A stretch of 64,000 nucleotides of DNA from CAZNKU01 sp045654805 (GTDB lineage Bacteria > Bacillota > Clostridia > Monoglobales > Firm-18), in contig JAZOOD010000060.1 of the NCBI GenBank assembly GCA_045654805.1, positions 1 through 64,000 on the forward strand, in the 5' to 3' direction. Below are positions 61,356 through 64,000 of this stretch, one piece after another (position 1 is the stretch's first letter; the number at the start of each line of letters is the position of its first letter). The translations under genes and the position numbers were made by a program. The notes beneath the pieces were generated by a model. That model saw only the letters and a list, made by a program, of their open reading frames with translations. It did not search any database and had not been told where the DNA came from.

Positions 61356-62636
61356 CTAATTAATAGTGCCACTAGCATTTGCAACCAAAGGAATAGCTGA
61401 TGTCAAACCATCAAATAAGAAAGCTTTATAATTCTTTCCATTAGCTGCAGATAACTCGCATGTCAATGTTCTGCAATCTCCAACAGTAGAAGGTGTTGAT
61501 GATGTTTTAATCACAAAAGTACCGTCATTCTTCCACAAAGCTATTATTAAGCAAGGGTTTGCAACATTATTATTACCATATATATTAGCAGTAGCTGTAA
61601 CACTGCCACTAGCAGCTGTTGCATTTAATTCAATACGTTCAGGGTCACCAGTCCATACAGTCGGAAAATTAGTATTATCCAAAAGTCTTAGTGAAATTTC
61701 ATCAAAATATGTGTCATCATCGGTAGAAGATGCAGTTCCGATAAATAATTCCAATCTAGCATCATTGGTTGAAAAAGCTAGTGCATTCGTTGTTGTAGAA
61801 GTCCAAGTTCCTCCGCTCTGTTTATCAGAAACATCAGCATAGTAATATGAAACCTGTGTATTATCAAGGTAAGTAGCAACTTGTAGTTTATCGGTATCTA
61901 CATCATAGTGCCATCTTATTTCCCAAGTATACCATTTATCAGCATCCATCTCTACTGCCTTGGTCCAACCATTATCAAACATACCAGATACAGTAGGATC
62001 ACCTGTTACATAGCCTTTTCCGGAAGTTTCATTATAAGTATAGTTAATAGCCATACCATTAGCAGCTGAATGAAGCTGTCCTGCATCCATCTTCTGAGAT
62101 ATTGTTCTAGGTGCAGCTTTAGTTTCCGCCGGAATATAAACCTCAGATTTAAAAGAAAGAACATTATCTGCTATAGAATTTGTTCCACCAGCAACAAGAG
62201 AAAAAGTTCCGGGTTTAACTGAATTTCTAAAAAGATAATACGAAATCGCGTAATACATATTGTTTGTATCACTAGCAGGTTTAACAGCTCCGGAAGCATA
62301 CTCCATAGTAGCTAAAGTACCTGATCCCAAACCAGTAGTTCCAAAAGTGAAAATTTTACTATTAGCATTATGGTTACTATCCAAAATACCTTGTGGGTAC
62401 TTGGTTGTATCTGTTTCCTCAACACCATTCACAGTATATTTTTTTGTAGTAGTATAGGAAAATAGATCACCAGCAGTTAATGCAGTAGACTTATCAAAAG
62501 AATATAGCTGACCATCAAAAAGCCTAAAAGTCTTAACCGGCTCAGATGCAGCAGAAACATTGATACCTGCAAAACAACTGCATGACAAAAGTGTTGCCAT
62601 TGCAACTGTGATTGCAATTAATCTTTTCAATTTCAT
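61356..62636 (-). CDS. Secreted protein of unknown function
   Basis: A 426-residue exported protein with a signal peptide (about 1-30, ending NVSAA). The middle (60-330) is beta-rich with many Ser/Thr/Asn/Tyr and 'WYTWEIRWHYDVDTDKLQVATYLDNTQVSYYY' (in pieces near 237-268) and DDDTYFDEISLRL, a pattern typical of concanavalin-A-like jelly rolls. The last ~95 residues form a separate beta domain ending 'YKAFLFDGLTSAIPL', similar to modules seen on clostridial carbohydrate-active enzymes. No catalytic signature or wall anchor is visible. GGGGG precedes the ATG, and a good promoter lies upstream. Confidence 0.8.
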   Translation of the reverse strand: MKLKRLIAITVAMATLLSCSCFAGINVSAASEPVKTFRLFDGQLYSFDKSTALTAGDLFSYTTTKKYTVNGVEETDTTKYPQGILDSNHNANSKIFTFGTTGLGSGTLATMEYASGAVKPASDTNNMYYAISYYLFRNSVKPGTFSLVAGGTNSIADNVLSFKSEVYIPAETKAAPRTISQKMDAGQLHSAANGMAINYTYNETSGKGYVTGDPTVSGMFDNGWTKAVEMDADKWYTWEIRWHYDVDTDKLQVATYLDNTQVSYYYADVSDKQSGGTWTSTTTNALAFSTNDARLELFIGTASSTDDDTYFDEISLRLLDNTNFPTVWTGDPERIELNATAASGSVTATANIYGNNNVANPCLIIALWKNDGTFVIKTSSTPSTVGDCRTLTCELSAANGKNYKAFLFDGLTSAIPLVANASGTIN

Positions 62637-62672
62637 TATAAAATGACCCCCTTAAAATAATCGTTTTGTATA

Positions 62673-62701
62673 ATTATAGCATTGAGCATTGTTATTTTCA
62701 A
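62673..62701 (-). promoter_or_regulatory. Sigma-A promoter of the secreted-protein gene
   Basis: TTGAAA (62696-62701), 17-bp spacer, TATAAT (62673-62678). The rest of the 62637-63017 gap holds only the terminator of the SLH gene. Confidence 0.8.
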
Positions 62702-62909
62702 TAGACAACTTGCACAAAAAACAAATACATTTTTTGCTATTTTAACAATTTTGTTACAATGTAATATGGTAATTTATACAAAAATCTGCTAATTATACAT
62801 TAAAATGCAATTAAAATTCCTTGATTTTAGCTTTAATTGGTTGCGATATGATTAATAACCTCACGATATATAACAAAATCACAAATTTCGACATAAATTT
62901 ATATCGCTG

Positions 62910-62941
62910 AAAAAAGCGTACTGAAATCCTGTACGCTTTTT
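62910..62941 (-). terminator. Terminator after the 3'-terminal SLH gene
   Basis: AAAAAGCGTAC / GTACGCTTTTT stem with a 9-nt loop, about 77 nt after the SLH stop on the minus strand; also T-rich on the plus side. Confidence 0.85.
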
Positions 62942-63017
62942 CATATAAGTACGATACAATTTTACTCCCCGTTGATTTTGCCTTAATTTTAAGCGGGTTT
63001 CAACACTTTTGTCCTAA

Positions 63018-64000
63018 TTACTTCCAATCTTCCCACTTGTATTCATAACCTTCGTTGTCAAGCCAATAGTTGTGGGTAATTGTTGCTTCCAATACCGTTA
63101 CATAGTACCATTTATCTTCATAAAGGTCGTTGTACGGATTGAACTTAAGTGATTTAACATAACTTTCCAGAGGCTTTCTGCCAAGGAGTTTATTTATAAC
63201 TGTCATTACCTCTGCACGAGTGATGTTATTTTCAGGCTTATATGTCTTATCAGGATAACCTTCGATAAGTCCGATGTTTGTAAGTGCAAGAATTTCATCA
63301 TAAGCCCAGTGACTTTCATCAAAGTCTGTAAATGGATTCTTGATATTATTTTTTTCAATTCCGGTGAATCTGAATATAAGCGCTGCAAATTCTGCTCTGC
63401 TCAGGTTTCTTGTTGGTTTGAATTCGCCATCAGGATAACCGTTAACAATTTCTTTCTCAGCCATATACTCAATGTCACGAGTTGACCAGCGGTCAACATG
63501 AACATCGGGGAATACATCACCTGTTGGCACAAACGGTTTTTCGTATTGGTGGTTTGTAATACGGTACAGAATAGATGTGATTTCCTCACGAGTTATATCG
63601 CCTTCAGGCTGAACACTGCCATCAGGATAACCGTTAATATATCCTATATGTGTTGGATGTTCATTACCGAAAATATCCTTAGTATATTTTCTTGTCTTAT
63701 CAATGGTTGTGGAACCGCCACCTCCTCCACCGCCACCGCCGGTGTGAACGGTCGTAGGAATTGTGTATTTGTAGATCCCAACTTGGCCATAGACACCATG
63801 CCAGCATCCGGGCTTGTTAGGCACTTTACATTCAACACATTTTCCGCAAGAGCTATAATATACAGCTTTAACCGTTGTTGCTGTATCTAAAGATAGTTCT
63901 TCGCCATTATACGCAATACGTTTTGTGTTATCATTATCAGCCGGATTGCTTCCATCAAGGGTATAATACAGAATGATGTTTTCATCCGCAGGATAATCGT
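63018..64000 (-). CDS. SLH-anchored surface protein (5'-truncated by window end)
   Basis: At least 326 residues; the frame is open to the window edge, so the N-terminus is missing. In order: a chitobiase-C-terminal-like module (IILYYTLDGSNPADND... TTVKAVYYSS), a cysteine pair region CGKCVECKVPNKPGC, a linker with nine consecutive glycines, then three SLH repeats with GYINGYPDGSVQPEGDITREE, NGYPDGEFKPTRNLSRAEF and IEGYPDKTYKPENNITRAEV cores. The SLH triplet should bind the wall polymer. An internal ATG at 63824 is not the true start. The missing part probably holds the functional domain. Confidence 0.9.
   Translation of the reverse strand, partial: DYPADENIILYYTLDGSNPADNDNTKRIAYNGEELSLDTATTVKAVYYSSCGKCVECKVPNKPGCWHGVYGQVGIYKYTIPTTVHTGGGGGGGGGSTTIDKTRKYTKDIFGNEHPTHIGYINGYPDGSVQPEGDITREEITSILYRITNHQYEKPFVPTGDVFPDVHVDRWSTRDIEYMAEKEIVNGYPDGEFKPTRNLSRAEFAALIFRFTGIEKNNIKNPFTDFDESHWAYDEILALTNIGLIEGYPDKTYKPENNITRAEVMTVINKLLGRKPLESYVKSLKFNPYNDLYEDKWYYVTVLEATITHNYWLDNEGYEYKWEDWK

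Noticed and set aside
1..64000. CRISPR arrays, rRNA genes, complete insertion sequences
   Set aside because: No regularly spaced repeats, no rRNA-like sequence and no transposase frame were seen.

Overview
The window is AT-rich and encodes housekeeping genes of a low-GC Gram-positive of the Clostridia type. Supporting marks are WhiA, a FtsK/SpoIIIE translocase, RnpM(YlxR)/YlxQ between nusA and infB, a YmdB phosphodiesterase, a four-cysteine L28, sigma-A promoters with 17-bp spacers, many TTG/GTG starts, and a conserved cysteine-cluster protein known from spore-forming Clostridia. Three S-layer-homology (SLH) proteins at the two ends point to a cell wall that displays SLH-anchored proteins. 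Genus cannot be read from the sequence; an anaerobic gut-type clostridium is a guess.

Layout. (1) 0.2-5.6 kb, minus strand: ECF-type sigma factor, membrane anti-sigma-like protein and two secreted SLH proteins in one compact unit. (2) 5.7-7.2 kb: an AAC(3)-family acetyltransferase and a CPBP protease. (3) 7.2-10.7 kb: an accessory patch with a BRO-type protein, a DUF3791 protein, three orphan genes and a ~60-bp direct repeat. (4) 10.8-15.7 kb: the str operon (L7Ae-like, S12, S7, EF-G, EF-Tu) with its own promoter and no rpoBC upstream. (5) 15.8-20.6 kb: single genes (membrane protein, small DUF6774-like protein, DUF421, glycerate kinase, Cys-cluster protein, L28). (6) 20.7-27.8 kb: pgsA, pfkA, a small DUF2007-like gene, dnaE, whiA, amidohydrolase, pyrophosphatase. 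(7) 28.4-38.5 kb: the translation/RNA block rimP-nusA-rnpM-ylxQ-infB-rbfA-nrnA-truB-ribF, then rpsO and pnp with their own leaders. (8) 38.8-47.3 kb, plus strand: gph, LtaS-like sulfatase, valS, folC, membrane protein, ymdB. (9) 47.3-49.6 kb: YkvI-type transporter, LOG phosphoribohydrolase, and an XRE regulator divergent from a 51-residue protein. (10) 49.6-59.4 kb: ftsK, hinT, alaS, a SbcC/YhaN-like and SbcD/YhaO-like pair, and a VanW protein. (11) 59.5-64 kb: tadA, a nucleotidyltransferase, tRNA-Thr(CGU), a secreted protein of unknown role, and the 3' part of an SLH protein that runs off the window.

The most unusual content is regulatory. There are structured leaders ahead of rpsO, pnp, rimP and rpsG, a promoter-overlapping palindrome ahead of the pfkA unit, direct repeats around the -10 box at the XRE locus, and an apparently leaderless tadA. 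Two other points stand out: a sigma/anti-sigma operon whose cargo is SLH proteins, and three consecutive str-operon genes that start with TTG, GTG and TTG. I saw no CRISPR array, rRNA, intact insertion sequence or T-box. Coordinates of short motifs were counted by hand.
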